Assembly (NCBI GenBank): GCA_963383645.1
Contig: OY726563.1
Span: 37,827,331 to 37,891,330, forward strand
Direction of reading: 5' to 3'
Source of the DNA: Muscardinus avellanarius
Taxonomy: Eukaryota > Chordata > Mammalia > Rodentia > Gliridae
DNA length: 64,000 nucleotides
The position numbers were made by a program, and so were the translations under genes. Under the pieces are notes generated by a model that saw only the letters and a list, made by a program, of their open reading frames with translations, ran no database searches and was not told the origin of the DNA. This document shows positions 1-10,970 of this stretch, piece after piece. Each line of letters starts with the position of its first letter. The first letter of the stretch is position 1.

Positions 1-68
1 GAGGTAGAATGCCCCTGAGTTCAATCCCTAGTACCCAAAGAACAACAAAACAAAACAAAAAAACAAAA
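1..68 (+). mobile_element. SINE 3' end (cut by window edge)
   Basis: GAGGTAGAATGCCCCTGAGT TCAATCCC-type ID tail plus A-rich end. Its body lies outside the window. Confidence 0.75.
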
Positions 69-599
69 CCCTTTCTTCAAGTTTTGTTTCTCCTTGGCTT
101 TACTAAATTCCCTCCAGTATGCCAAAATAAAAGGTTCACGCTCCCATCTGTTTCTCGGTCACTTTAGAGATAAATCTACCATTTCCTAAGATAGGGTTTC
201 TCAATCTCAGCACCACTAACATTTTGGGCTGGATAATTCTCTGTTGTGGGGCTCTCCTCTGCATCCCAGAACATGTAGCAGCATCTCCAGCCTCTGTGCA
301 CTAGATGCCAGTAGCAGGCCCCAGTCATGACAATAAAAAAATGTCTAGACACTGCCAAATGGGCCCTTGTTTGGTGGGGAGTGGGTGCAAAGCCATTGTC
401 CTAAAGGATGCTATCTCAAAATAGTTATCCTAGGAAATATACTAGCATCTCTTATTTCCAGAAAACAGCTTGTATATGCAGCAGTATAGATGCGTACCCA
501 GAGAGTCCATCCTTAAAGCAGACATGATACACAGTTAGGGGGAAGTGTACTGATGGCTGTCATTAACTTTGAAATATGTCACACACAAAAAGACTGAGG
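69..599. other. Intergenic sequence, nothing recognised
   Basis: No gene, RNA or repeat that I can name. Short open frames here lack any family signal. Confidence 0.5.
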
Positions 600-756
600 G
601 ACAAATAAGTGAATGGACGTGTGATTAAAAGGAGTACAGTAAAATGTTAATTGTTGTATCTAGGTGGTGGGTTTATGAGTGTTCATTGTAATATCCTTTC
701 AACTTTTCTGAGTGTTTGAAAATGTTCATAATAAAATGTTGAGAAAAAAGAATCCA
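600..756 (+). mobile_element. Old L1 3' end
   Basis: GTTCATTGTAATATCC, then CTTTTCTGAGTGTTTGAAAA and ATAATAAAATGTTGAG are typical of L1M 3' termini on the plus strand. Confidence 0.65.
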
Positions 757-1477
757 TGCATATTTAACCATCACAGCTAGGAAATCAAGAGGCTCTCGAT
801 TCACTTAATTATCTTTGAGAAGAAAGTGGAGAAAAAGATCTTCGTCAGTACTGACAGGAGTATTCTTTTTCCTCCAAAATTGTGCTATTAAACCTAATTA
901 ATCTAATCACATGAAAAAACTAATAGTCATGGGGCAGTTCAAAATACTGAGCGGTGAATAGAATTGAAAGAGGACAGAGATTCATTAATTGTTGTATTTT
1001 GTAACTGGAGAGGCTAAGTCCTGGAGAGATCATGCCCTGTATTTTTAGAGATCCCATTTTCAGTCTTCCTGTTTCAGGGATTCTGTCATTATCTCGACAC
1101 ATTATTAATTAAAAATTCTTCAAAACTATTTTCTCCCTAGGAGCTTCACTGCCTAATAAAATCAGGGACATTGAAATATTCAAGTTAAATCAGATACATC
1201 GCCTTCTGTTAAACCCTTTCACCTTTAATTATGGTGACTATTGCCTCTAAGCATTTCATTAGACCATAATTCAGCAATGTTTATTGAAAGTACCATATGT
1301 TAGAAACTGTGTGCACAGCACCCACCCTGAGGGCATTGGAAATTATAAAGATTTATACTGATGCAAAATGGCTATGCTGTTGTTACCCTGAGGCTTTTAG
1401 AATCAGATGGTTCCATGAGTACAGGCTAGCACCTTTGAGTTGAGTAGTTTCCAGATTTTGAAAGAGCAGGTAAGGAA
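757..1477. other. Intergenic sequence, nothing recognised
   Basis: AT-rich, no recognised repeat or coding signal. Confidence 0.5.
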
Positions 1478-1909
1478 TGAAAGATGCTCAAAATCATTAG
1501 TCATTAGAGAAATGCAAATTGAAACTACAGTGAGATACTAGTGTGCCCCTACTAGAATGTGGAAAATGTCAACACCTGATCGTTCTATGTCTTAGCGAGG
1601 AAGCAGCGACATAACTGAAACTCTCATCTACTGTGGATAGGCATGGAAAATGCCACAACCATTTTGGGCATCAGTTTGACAGCATTTCTAGAACTAAAAT
1701 AATCATCATGCAACCTAGAAATTCCCATCCTGGACTCTTCTCCAGGACACGTGAAATAACAATAAATGCCTAAAAAGAGAACTGTACACAAATGTTCATA
1801 GCAGCTTTAATACAACATAACAAACTCAGAAATATTCCTCATCTGTTAGTATTCCTTCCCTTCCATTAGTATTACTGGAATACTACTCAGCAATAAAAAG
1901 GAAAAAGAC
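1478..1909 (+). mobile_element. Old L1 ORF2 3' region
   Basis: AGAGAAATGCAAATTGAAAC ... TGTTCATAGCAGCTTTAAT ... GGAATACTACTCAGCAATAA matches the end of mammalian L1 ORF2. It is interrupted at 1910 by a SINE. Confidence 0.75.
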
Positions 1910-2072
1910 AGCCGGGCATGGTGGCGCACGCTTGTAATCCCCACGCTTGGGAGGCGGAGACAGGAGGATCGCGCAGGTTCGAAGCCAGCCTTCGCTGGCT
2001 TAAGAGACCCTGGGAGTGTAGCCCGGAGGTAGAAGGCCCCTGGGTTCCATCTCCAGTACCATGAAAAAAAAG
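1910..2072 (+). mobile_element. B1-ID SINE, hairpin subtype
   Basis: Left half GCCGGGCATGGTGGCGCACG; the centre has AAGCCAGC and GCTGGCTT arms with a 4-base loop; short ID half. Inserted in L1 ORF2 text. Confidence 0.85.
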
Positions 2073-2370
2073 CTGCACCATAATAAAATATTATAAAATA
2101 AAAGAGGAAAAGACAACACTGACTCATCTTAGTAACATGTCAAGAAGAGGATCCACAGTTTGAGAATCACTGTTTTACTTCAGTACTTACAAACTTTTCA
2201 ATCCCATAGAGCTGTCTGGTTTGCATGACATATTTTCTCACTGATGCAGCAGAAGTGATACCTCAATTTACTGTGAGCCTATGGTCTAAGAAGTAACTCC
2301 ATTAGCATTACAACTGAACAATCAGTTTGGTACTACATGGAACTTTTGAGATGATATCTACCACACTTCC

Positions 2371-2580
2371 CTATTTTTTTTTAGGGGGCAGGCGGGGATG
2401 GAACTCAAGGTCATTCTATCTTTAAGCTGTACTGCACACAACCCTTTTTATTTTGAAACAGGGTCTTGCTAAGTTGCTGAGGGTCTCACTAAATTACTGA
2501 GGTTGGCATCAAACTTTTGATCCTCCTGTCTCGGTCTCCCAAATACTAGGACTACTGGTGTGTGCCACCATGTTTAGCTT
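2371..2580 (-). mobile_element. B1-ID SINE, old
   Basis: Reverse-complement dimer: ID part, then TTTTGAAACAGGGTCTTGCT and the B1 part ending CACCATGTTTAGCT. Confidence 0.75.
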
Positions 2581-2700
2581 CCCTACCCTTTAAAAAAATC
2601 TCCCAAAAGTCAGACAACTGGTACCAAAATAGAGAAGAGGAATAAGTTTCAGGGATACTATACTGTGTAACAATTTATATGTATTTTATAAAGAACTAGA

Positions 2701-2778
2701 GGGGCTGAGGATATAGTTCAGTGGTAGAATATTTATCTAACATACACAAGGCCCTAGGTTCCATTTCCAGTACCATAA
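2701..2778 (+). mobile_element. ID-like SINE monomer
   Basis: GGGGCTGAGGATATAGTTCA ... ACAAGGCCCTAGGTTCCATT, with tRNA-derived A- and B-box-like blocks. Confidence 0.75.
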
Positions 2779-2819
2779 GAAAAAAGAAAATAGAAAAGAG
2801 GCGATCAAAGTTTCTCAAC

Positions 2820-2972
2820 ACAAGAAATGATAAATGTTTAAGGAGATGGAATCACTAATTACCTTGATTTGATCATTAGACATTGCATCTATGTATCATG
2901 ACCACACTGCACCCCACAAGTATGTACAATTATCATGTGTCAATTAAAAATGCAAATAATAAAAAACTGAAA
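2820..2972 (+). mobile_element. Old L1 3' end
   Basis: CTTGATTTGATCATTAGACA ... TGTATCATGACCAC ... GTACAATTATCATGTGTCAA followed by an A-rich tail is the classical L1M 3' terminus. Confidence 0.75.
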
Positions 2973-3479
2973 AATTTAAAGTCGTCCTAAAGTATACCAG
3001 AAATTTTGCTTTTTGCCTTGTCAAACTCAATACTGAAAAACAGCATTTTCATCAATTTAGGATCTTGCTGTTCTTCCAAGTGTTCATCTGAAATGCCAAC
3101 TTTCATTTCACAGCATGGCCCATGTAGATAGCAGATTGATCTGGGTATTTCTGGGTTCCTCTTCTTCCTTCTGTTGTTTCCCATCTTTAGCCCCTGCCCT
3201 GGGCCCTTCAGCCCTCCTTCCCTACTTGTTTCTGCAGCAGTTCTTCAGGACTTGGTCCCTCCTCCCCTCATTGGATCACTTTATATTCCAATTAAAAGCA
3301 TTTTTTTCATCAAATTTTTGTCACTTTTTCTTAGTTGATAAATGACCAACATTGACAGGTCTTTTGTTTTGTTGTTGTTTTGTATCTCTAGCCATAAAAA
3401 TTGTTTCTTCGTTTATGCTTCCCTCCTCCCTCCTCCCTCCTCCCTCTCCCTTCTCTCAGAAAAGGCAGTATTCACTGCT

Positions 3480-3686
3480 TTCTACCTTGTTTTTCTCCTT
3501 TCATAATAAAGACTGTTGATTCTTTATTTCAGTACATAACTCATAATCTCATTTTTGATAGCTAAATACTATTCAAATATATGAATATATCATGATTTAT
3601 GTAGTCACTGAGTAACTGGGTTGTTTTCAAAATTCTGCTGTTATAAACAATATTGCAATAACCTGACATATATGCCAAAAAATATC
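3480..3686 (-). mobile_element. Old L1 3' region, antisense
   Basis: GTAACTGGGTTGTTTTCAAA and TGCTGTTATAAACAATATTG are antisense L1M text. Confidence 0.6.
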
Positions 3687-3740
3687 AAAGTCAATAACTA
3701 AGCCTAGCATGGGAAGGAGGGATGGGAAGGGAATGGGATT
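3687..3740 (+). mobile_element. L1 3'UTR fragment abutting a SINE
   Basis: CAAAGTCAATAACTAAGCCT plus a G-rich purine tract is the 3'UTR shared with the L1s at 14.77, 19.55, 35.37 and 39.96 kb. It is cut off after the purine tract, where an antisense SINE begins. Confidence 0.65.
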
Positions 3741-4142
3741 CTACCTCCGAACTACACCCCCAGATATTTTTAGTCCTTTATTTTTGTTTTTTTGTTTTTT
3801 GTGGGGTGTTTTTTTTGTGGCACTGGGGTTCCTGGAAACCCTTCTACCTCCGGGGGCTACACTCCCAGACACCTATTTTTTATATTTTTTTTTATTTGGA
3901 AACAGGGTCTCTTAAACCAGTGAGGCTGGCTTCGAACCTGCACGATCCTCCTTTCTCTGCCCCCCAAGCGCGGGTATTACAAGTGTGCACCACCACGCCC
4001 GGCCAGTCCTTTATTTTTGAAACAGGGTCTCACTGAGTTGCGAAGAGTCTGGCTAAGTAGTTGAGGCCGTCTGTGAACCGTGATCCTCCAGTCTCTGGCT
4101 CTCAAATGCTGGGATTACAAGCATGTGCCACCATGCCTGGCC
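3741..4142 (-). mobile_element. B1-ID SINE interrupted by a hairpin-subtype SINE
   Basis: An antisense dimer (3741-3785 and 4005-4142) is split by another antisense SINE at 3786-4004. The duplicated AGTCCTTTATTTTTG at 3771-3785 and 4005-4019 marks the inner insertion. Confidence 0.85.
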
Positions 4143-4313
4143 TGAAAATATTATAGATAATTCGTTTTTATTATACTTTCCACCATTCATAAGTTTATAA
4201 TTAACATGATCATTTTTATATAAAAAATAAATGTTCTTTTTTTTACAGGATATACTTCTTTAAGTATCTAACTCCTTTTGCAAACAAAAGTTTTTTATTA
4301 GAATTCTTGGAGC

Positions 4314-4538
4314 TAGCTGGGCGTGGTGGTGCACGCTTGTAATCCCCGCACTTGGAAGGCGGAGACAGGAGGATCACACAGGTTCGAAGCCAGCCGCACT
4401 GGCTTAAGAGACCCTGTTTCCAAATAAAAAAGTATAAAATAGGTCTGGGAGTGTAGCCCGGAGGTAGAAGGGTATCCAGAAACCCCAGTACCACCAAAAA
4501 AATAATAATAATAATAATAAAAATAAAAATAAAAAGCA
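4314..4538 (+). mobile_element. B1-ID SINE, hairpin subtype, with target duplication
   Basis: Complete subtype copy with an (AATA)n tail. ATTCTTGGAGCTA flanks it at 4301-4313 and about 4539-4551. Confidence 0.85.
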
Positions 4539-4595
4539 TTCTTGGAGCTATTGAAAGGCAGGTGCCTTCAATATTTTCGTATGTATAGCAATTTT

Positions 4596-4767
4596 TATGT
4601 GTGTATGTGTGGTACTAAGGATTGAATCTAGAGATGCTCTACCATTGAGCCACATCCTCAACCCTTTTTAAATTTCTGAGTCAGAGTCTTGCTAAATTGC
4701 CCAGGCTGGTCCTGCCTTTGACTCCTGAGTCACTGGGATTATAGGTATGGACCACTGTGCCCAGCAT
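4596..4767 (-). mobile_element. B1-ID SINE, old
   Basis: Antisense dimer with GTACTAAGGATTGAATC at the ID side and ACTGTGCCCAGCA at the B1 side. Confidence 0.7.
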
Positions 4768-5696
4768 GTACAGTAAATTTAAAAGAGTGAACCTGGTTCT
4801 CTAAACATGGCTTTATTGGCGTTTGCTAAACCTCCAACAGCAAGTCTCTACACTCATGAACTCCCCACCTCAAGATAAAAAATAAGTGTCGCCACTAAGT
4901 ATGACAGACCACTTTCTACAAGAAGAGCAAAAGAGATCTGATGGTTTGCATATGTTTAGTACCACCTTCTAACCTTTGCGCTTATTAAGTCCCCTCGCTT
5001 TCGTGTATCTGCTGCTTGCCCAGGACACAAAGCCATTATAAGATAGCTTAACATTTCCCCACACCAAAACCAAACAGTTTGTTTAGCTATCTTTTTAAAA
5101 TTGTATTTATATGCTTGCTAAACAAATTGTTTCTGTTCTATTTTTAAACACCATTTCAGAATTCTAGCTATCTTCTTTTTTATAACATGAAAATTTTAGT
5201 GGATTGTGACCAGTAATAGACTTCTTTACTTAGGCCTGCAAAGGATTGATGGGTAATTTAAAGCAAGATAAAGCTTGGCATCCCTGCCTTTGTTGTAAGT
5301 CTGTTTATTATCTTAAATTTGGTGACACCACTCAATACTGCATGTAAGCAACTTAAACATTCAAGAACTAGTAAAAACTAGTCATGCAGAGTTTATTAGC
5401 CCTAAATTTATCCAACCTATCTCACCCACTTAAAGTCTGAGGCAAGATTTGCAGCATCCTATTTCAGACTCCTAGAGTAGTGCCTGAAGTCTCCAATTAT
5501 GGCCCCTTCCAGGATCACTGGTCTGATAAACATCCTGGGCAACAAGTGGAAATTGCCCCTTCAAATGATAAAGACTCCAGATACTAGAGGCATCTTGCAG
5601 AATAAGAACTGAAATAATGATCAACCAGACCACAGTTTGACCTAGACTACGTAATTATGCATACACCCTGCCCCAATTCTTCCTCTGTTTGTTATA
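4768..5696. other. Unassigned, possibly an old repeat
   Basis: About 900 bp without SINE or L1 text. ACACAAAGCCATTATAAGAT and nearby sequence look like a diverged interspersed repeat, but I cannot name it. Confidence 0.3.
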
Positions 5697-5892
5697 TGTA
5701 TGTGCTACCAGGGATTGAATCCAGGGGTATTCGACCTATGAGTTACATCCTCAGCCCTTTTTATTTTAAAACAGGGTCTCACTAAGTTGCTGGGGACCTC
5801 CCTAAATCACTAAGCCTGGCTGAGAACCTGTAGTCCTCCTATCTCAGATTTCCAAGTATTGGGATTATAGGCGTGTATCATCACACTGGGCT
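5697..5892 (-). mobile_element. B1-ID SINE, old
   Basis: Antisense dimer from GTATGTGCTACCAGGGATTG to CATCACACTGGGCT. Confidence 0.75.
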
Positions 5893-6217
5893 CAATTTGG
5901 CCATATTGATTAGTTTCCTTTTCTGCTCTTCACCATTACAATTTCTAGCATTTTGGGGGGAGGATAGCCCAAACTAATTTTGGGGGGGACCCTAGAGGCA
6001 GGCCTCTGGCCTAGGACTAAGACACCATTAACATTATTTATCACTAAACTTTCATTGGTTCTATGTTGCAGTACTACTTTACACTGAAACACTGACCCAA
6101 ACACTGAATATATTGAGAATCAACAATGTTACATGATGTTCTTTAAACAGAGAAACGTTCTGGTAAGGATTTTCATGAAACTAGAACTACTATTCAATCA
6201 GGTAAAAGAATGCTAAA

Positions 6218-6428
6218 TGCTAGGCGTGACGGCACATGCCTGTCATAGTATTTTGGAGGCTGAAACGGGAGGATTGCAGATTCAAGGACAACCTCAGTAA
6301 GTAGTGAGACTCTCATCAACCTAATATGATCCTGCTTCAAAATAAAATATAGGGCTGGGGATGTAGCTCAGAGGTAGAATGTCCCTGCACTTGCTCTCCA
6401 GTACCACACACACACATACGCACACACA
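6218..6428 (+). mobile_element. B1-ID SINE
   Basis: CTAGGCGTGACGGCACATGC start, GGGCTGGGGATGTAGCTCAG right half, (CA)n-rich tail. Confidence 0.75.
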
Positions 6429-6439
6429 AAACAGAATAT

Positions 6440-6541
6440 TAAATATGTTTTACAGTAAAAATGGATTAGGGAATACTATTCAGTCATAAAAAGAAATACA
6501 ACTTTAATGTATGTTTTAACATGGATGAATCTTGAAAATAT
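6440..6541 (+). mobile_element. Old L1 3' region, left half
   Basis: TACTATTCAGTCATAAAAAG ... ATGAATCTTGAAAATATT is L1 ORF2-end text. The expected continuation (AATGAAATCAGCCAG) appears at about 7069, after an about 520-bp insertion. Confidence 0.65.
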
Positions 6542-7060
6542 TGTGACAGGGACAAAATGCAAACATACTCTTGGGCCTTGAGTCATTTGCCAAAACAGCA
6601 AATTCCCAGGGCATTTGATCTTTTAATTGCCATGATCTGTATTTTCTTCTACTTCCCAAATGTACTCTTTAAACAGCTATAGTAACCCCTCCTTATCACC
6701 AAACAGAGATATTTATAAAAGGACGTGACATCACTATGGAAAACTAATTTGGGTCCGGGCTGACAGGCTGGCCTTCCTTCCTCATAAGTTAAGCTGCCCT
6801 CACAGAAAGAGAAAAGGCACCTTTAGAAATATACCTAAAGCCAATCAGCATTCCTAAAACCTCGGTCTCCCTTGCCAGAAGCCCTCTCATGTAATTAAAA
6901 TTGGCTCCCTCTGTCTGGAGAGCCAGTCTAACACTTTGGTCAATGCTGTGCCTCTCTTTTGCTGGAGGAAAAAGCCCCAATAGTCCTATTTTTGTCACAG
7001 TCATGCCTCTGTTGGATTCTTCTGATAAACAGCACAAGGACCCACCAAGCTAGCATCAAT
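6542..7060. mobile_element. LTR-like insertion inside an L1
   Basis: An about 520-bp stretch splits L1 text. It begins TGACAGGGAC, ends near a CA, and carries LTR-like features (ATTTATAAAAGG near 6710; downstream CCTATTTTTGTCACAG). I cannot name a family, and the exact ends and target duplication are not convincing. Confidence 0.4.
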
Positions 7061-7185
7061 GCCATGCTTAATGAAATCAGCCAGAAACACGACAAATATA
7101 TGATTCCACTTATATGCAGTACTGAGAATTGAAAAATTCAGAAAGCAGAAAAGATATAATCAGGGGCTGAGGGAAGGGGAATTAT
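7061..7185 (+). mobile_element. Old L1 3' region, right half
   Basis: AATGAAATCAGCCAGAAACA ... TGATTCCACTTATATG ... GAAAGCAGAAAAG continues the L1 interrupted at 6541. Confidence 0.65.
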
Positions 7186-7189
7186 TATT

Positions 7190-7925
7190 CAATGGCATGA
7201 TATGGTGAAATATGTTTGGTCTTCCTCATCTCCAATGTATTTCCTGAAACACAGCTCTTGAAACCCTTGTAATCTCCAGAGAAATGAGTGTCTTTCATAC
7301 ACTAACGAGATGACCTGTGGCTGGGGACCCCTTTATAGTTTCAGGATAGAGATATGATTAGAAAGTTGGGACTTCCAGCCCCATCCCCCAACCTCTATGG
7401 AAAGAAGAGGGGTTGAATGATGTAATCAGTCATGCCTATGCAATGGGACCTCTATAAAACCCCAAAAGAACAGGATTTGAGGAAAGCTTTCAGGTAGCTC
7501 AACACAGAGAGGTGCCTTGAGAGTGGAAACCCCATCCCCCCTACTTTGCTCTATACATCTCTTCCATCTGGCTCTTCATCTGTATCTTTTCAATATCTTT
7601 GTAGTATGTGTGTAAATATAAGTAAATTATTACTGTGAGTTCTGTGAGCTACTCTAGGAAATTAATAGAAGCTGAGGAGGGGATCTTGCTAACTACAATT
7701 TATTGCTGGTTGGTCAGAAGTTTCTGGCATCTGAAGGGCAGTCTTGCAAAGCAGAGCTTTTAAACTCTGGAATCTGACACCAGGTAAACAGTGTCAGCAT
7801 TGAATTTCAAAAGAGAATACCAAACTAGCATCCACTGAAGAATTGTTTGTGGTGTGTAGGGAACACCTCCCCACAAACATCTGGTGACAGAAGTATTGTA
7901 TGAGTGAGAGTAGGGGAAAAAATCT
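7190..7925 (+). mobile_element. Ancient LTR-like repeat
   Basis: Contains CTCTATAAAACCCCAAAAGA, TCTCTTCCATCTGGCTCTTC and CTGTGAGCTACTCTAG, then GGCATCTGAAGGGCAG. I recognise this as an old mammalian interspersed LTR-type repeat (TATA box, then R/U5-like text), but cannot assign the family safely. No coding capacity. Confidence 0.5.
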
Positions 7926-8063
7926 TTGGCTTTTCTAAATCATAACAAATGATATAGAGTTCATAATGGAGATGATGAAAAAAATTGGGGTATAGTGGTA
8001 CTGGGTCCACAACACTGTGAATATACTTAATTTCTCTGATTCATACAAGACCCTCTAAATAAA

Positions 8064-9097
8064 GTAGGGCTGGGGATGTATGTAGGTCAGTTGGAGAGTG
8101 CTTCTGAGATCAGTCCCCAATACTGAAAAAAAGTTAAAATAATGTCTATTTTACAATTTAAAAAATCAATTAAGCTCGGCAGAGTGGTGCACACTTGTAA
8201 TCCCAGTACTTGGGAGGCTAAGACAGGAGGATTGTGGATTTACAGCCAGCCTCAGCTACTTAGTGACGTCCTCTACAACTTCATGAGACCCTGTCAAAAT
8301 AAAGAATTTAAAAATAGGGCTGGGGGTGTAACTCAGAGGTAGGATACCCCTAGGTTCAATCCAGCATCACACAAAAAAAGTCAATTAAAGCCAGGCCTGT
8401 GGAGTAGTAAATTAAGTCTAGTCCAAGGTACTTCGGAGGCTGAGGTTTAAGTCCAGGAGTCTGAGACCAGCCTGGGTAGCATAGTGAGACCTTGTCCCCA
8501 AAAGAAAACAAATTTTTAAAAGGGAAAAGGCAAAAGCCAGGTGTAGTAGCACATGCCTATAATCCTAGTACCTGGGGGAGACTGAGACAGGAAGATGGCA
8601 GGTTTAAAGACAGCCTCAGCAATGTAGTGAGGCTTTTAGCAACCTAGTGAGACCCTATTTCTAAACAACAAAAAAGGGCTAGGTGTGTAGCAGGTAGGAT
8701 GATCCTGAGTTCAATCTCTAGTACCACAAAAATAAATAAATAAATAAATAAATAAATAAAATTTCAAAATATTAAAACGGGTAAAGGCCAGGTATGATGG
8801 TATAGGCCCATTTTCCCAGCATCTGGGGTAGTTGAGGTAGGAAGATCACAAGTCCCAGACCAGCTTGAGCAACTTAATGAAACCCTATCTCAAAATATGA
8901 AATAAGATGGGCATGGTGGCACATGCTTATAATCCCAGCATTTGGGAGGCTGACACAGGAGGATCGTCGTTCTAGGACAGCCTCAGCTGAGGCCCTTTGC
9001 AACCTTGTGAGACCCTGTTTCAAATTAAAGAATAAAAAATAGGGCTGGGCATGTAGCTTGGAGGTAGAATGCCCCTGGGTTTAATCCCCAGTGTGGC
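8064..9097 (+). mobile_element. SINE cluster (six plus-strand units)
   Basis: An ID-like piece (8064-8126), dimers at 8173-8373 and 8536-8730, a B1-like monomer at 8391-8515, another at 8787-8895 and a dimer at 8906-9097. Tails are A-rich or (AAAT)n (8729-8762). Serial insertion into A-rich tails of neighbours explains the head-to-tail stacking. Confidence 0.8.
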
Positions 9098-9109
9098 AAA
9101 AGAAAGAAA

Positions 9110-9170
<61 letters not shown>

Positions 9171-9250
9171 AGGAAGGAAGGAAGAGGGATGGAGGGAGGG
9201 AGGGAAGGAGGGAGAGGAGAGGAAAGGAGAGGAAAGGAGAGGAGAGGAGA
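9098..9250 (+). repeat. (GAAA)n/(GGAA)n polypurine tract
   Basis: About 150 bp of pure purine on the plus strand grown from a SINE tail: GAAA repeats, then GGAA, GGGA and GGAGA variants. Confidence 0.95.
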
Positions 9251-9255
9251 TAAAA

Positions 9256-9322
9256 AGGGCTGGGAATGGAGTTCAATATAGAGCCCTTGTCTAGCATGTG
9301 TAAGGCCCTAAATTTGGTCTCC

Positions 9323-9376
<54 letters not shown>
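9256..9376 (+). mobile_element. ID-like monomer with (AC)n tail
   Basis: GGGCTGGGAATGGAGTTCAA ... GGCCCTAAATTTGGTCTCC, then a CA repeat at 9329-9376. Confidence 0.7.
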
Positions 9377-9377
<1 letters not shown>

Positions 9378-9429
9378 GCAAAGAAAAAGGAAGGAAAAAA
9401 GGAGTAAGACTAATGTGATTTGGGATCCT

Positions 9430-9665
9430 GAATAAAATCTTGGAACAGAAAAAGGATAATAGGTAAAAACTAAGATATGAATTAAGCCTGAACTTTAGTT
9501 AATAGTAACATAAAATATTGCTTCATTCATTGTTAACAAACACACCATACTAATGCAGGATGTTAATAAAGAGAGAAAACTAGGTGTGGGGTATATATAT
9601 TACTCTGTGCCATCCTCTCAAAAAATTTTTTGGTAAATCTGAAACTGTTCTAAAAATGGTCTACT
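9430..9665 (+). mobile_element. Old L1 3' end
   Basis: Sequence from GAACAGAAAAAGGATAATAG to TCTGAAACTGTTCTAAAAAT matches an L1M 3' terminus and is similar to 23110-23375. Confidence 0.6.
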
Positions 9666-9689
9666 AAAAAATGCTGCATGGAACATTTT

Positions 9690-10205
9690 TTAACTGTCAC
9701 CTATGGCCTGTGCTATAGGTTAATTGGGGAACAGACCTAGAATTGGAATTGCTAGGTCATAAAATACTACTTTGCTAGATAATGTCAAATTGATCTTAGA
9801 ATGCTTGTGCCAATTTTTATCCCCATCATCAGTGTACAAGTCATTCCACCCTTCTACCCCAATAATATGTGCATCCTCATTGGTTTTTATTATTTCTATG
9901 GCCTACTGCAGATGGGCTAAGTAAAAATATGACATAGTTGCTTTTTAACTTGCATTTCTATGATTGCTGGTAAAGGCAATTATCTTTTCTTGTTTATAGG
10001 CCATTAGGGTTTCTTCTTCTGTGTATCCATTCTTTTACTCTAACCATGTTCCTATTACTGCACTGCCTACTGTCATTTTCATTTTGACTTGTCAGAGTTC
10101 TTTATATATTTTAAAATATTTGAATGTCACATGTGTCAAATATCTTTTCATATCCTTGATTTTAAACTTTGTTTTTGGTGTCTTTTATGACACCAAACTT
10201 TTAAA
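9690..10205 (-). mobile_element. Old L1 3'-region, antisense, left part
   Basis: Antisense of the L1M-type 3' end (GGAATTGCTAGGTCATA and following text). It stops where the plus-strand L1 begins and seems to resume at 14930, so the younger L1 is nested in it with a possible short duplication around TTTAAATAT. Confidence 0.65.
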
Positions 10206-10278
10206 TATTAATTGCCTCCGACCTAAAGAACACCATAAACCAAATGGATCTATTAGAAACATACAGAATATCCCATCC

Positions 10279-10500
10279 AGCCGGGCATGGTGGCTCACGC
10301 TTGTAATCCCAGCATTTGGGAGGCTGAGACAGGAGGATCCAGGTTCGTAGACAGCCTCAGCTACTTAGTGAGGCCCTTCGCAACTCAGTGAGACCCTGTT
10401 TCAAAATAAAGAATAAAAAATAGGTCAGGGGGTGTAGCTCGGAGGTCAAATGTCCATGAGTTCCATCCCCAGACCCACAAAAACAAAACAAAACAAAAAA
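10279..10500 (+). mobile_element. B1-ID SINE inside the 10.2-14.9 kb L1
   Basis: GCCGGGCATGGTGGCTCACG start and A-rich end. ACAGAATAT occurs on both sides (about 10264 and 10502), consistent with a target duplication. Confidence 0.85.
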
Positions 10501-10582
10501 AACAGAATATACCACCCAACTACAGCAGAGTTCACATCCTGGGCCACAAAGTGAGCACTAGCAAATTAAAAAAATGTGACAT

Positions 10583-10970
10583 AGCCAGGCGTGGTGGCAC
10601 ACACTTGTAATTCCAGGATTTGGGAGGCGGAGACAGGAGGATTGTGGTTCTGGGACAGCCTCAGCTACTTACTGTGGCCCTTCGCACCTCAGTAAGAACC
10701 TGTTTCAAAAATAAAAAGACAGCCGGGCATGGTGGTGCACGCTTGTAATCCCTGCCCTTGGGAGGCAGAGACAGCCTCTCTGGCTTAAGAAACCCTGTTT
10801 CCAAATTAAAAATATATAAATATAAAATAGGTCTGGGAGTGTAGCCCAGAGGTACAAGGGTTTCCAGGAACCCCAGTACCACCTCCCCCAAAAAAGACTA
10901 AAACAAAGGGCTGTGGGTATAGCTCAGAGGTAGAATGCCCTTGGGTTCCATCCCCAGTAGCACACACAAA
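10583..10970 (+). mobile_element. B1-ID SINE with a nested hairpin-subtype SINE
   Basis: Outer dimer 10583-10720 and 10890-10970; inner SINE 10722-10886 begins AGCCGGGCATGGTGGTGCAC and its centre retains only part of the palindrome. AAAAAGAC marks both sides of the inner insertion. Confidence 0.8.

Noticed and set aside
9025..9381. Open frames made of repeated amino acids
   Set aside because: They are translations of GAAA and CA microsatellites; the same holds for 34846-35037, 41266-41535, 57515-57703 and 58858-59040.
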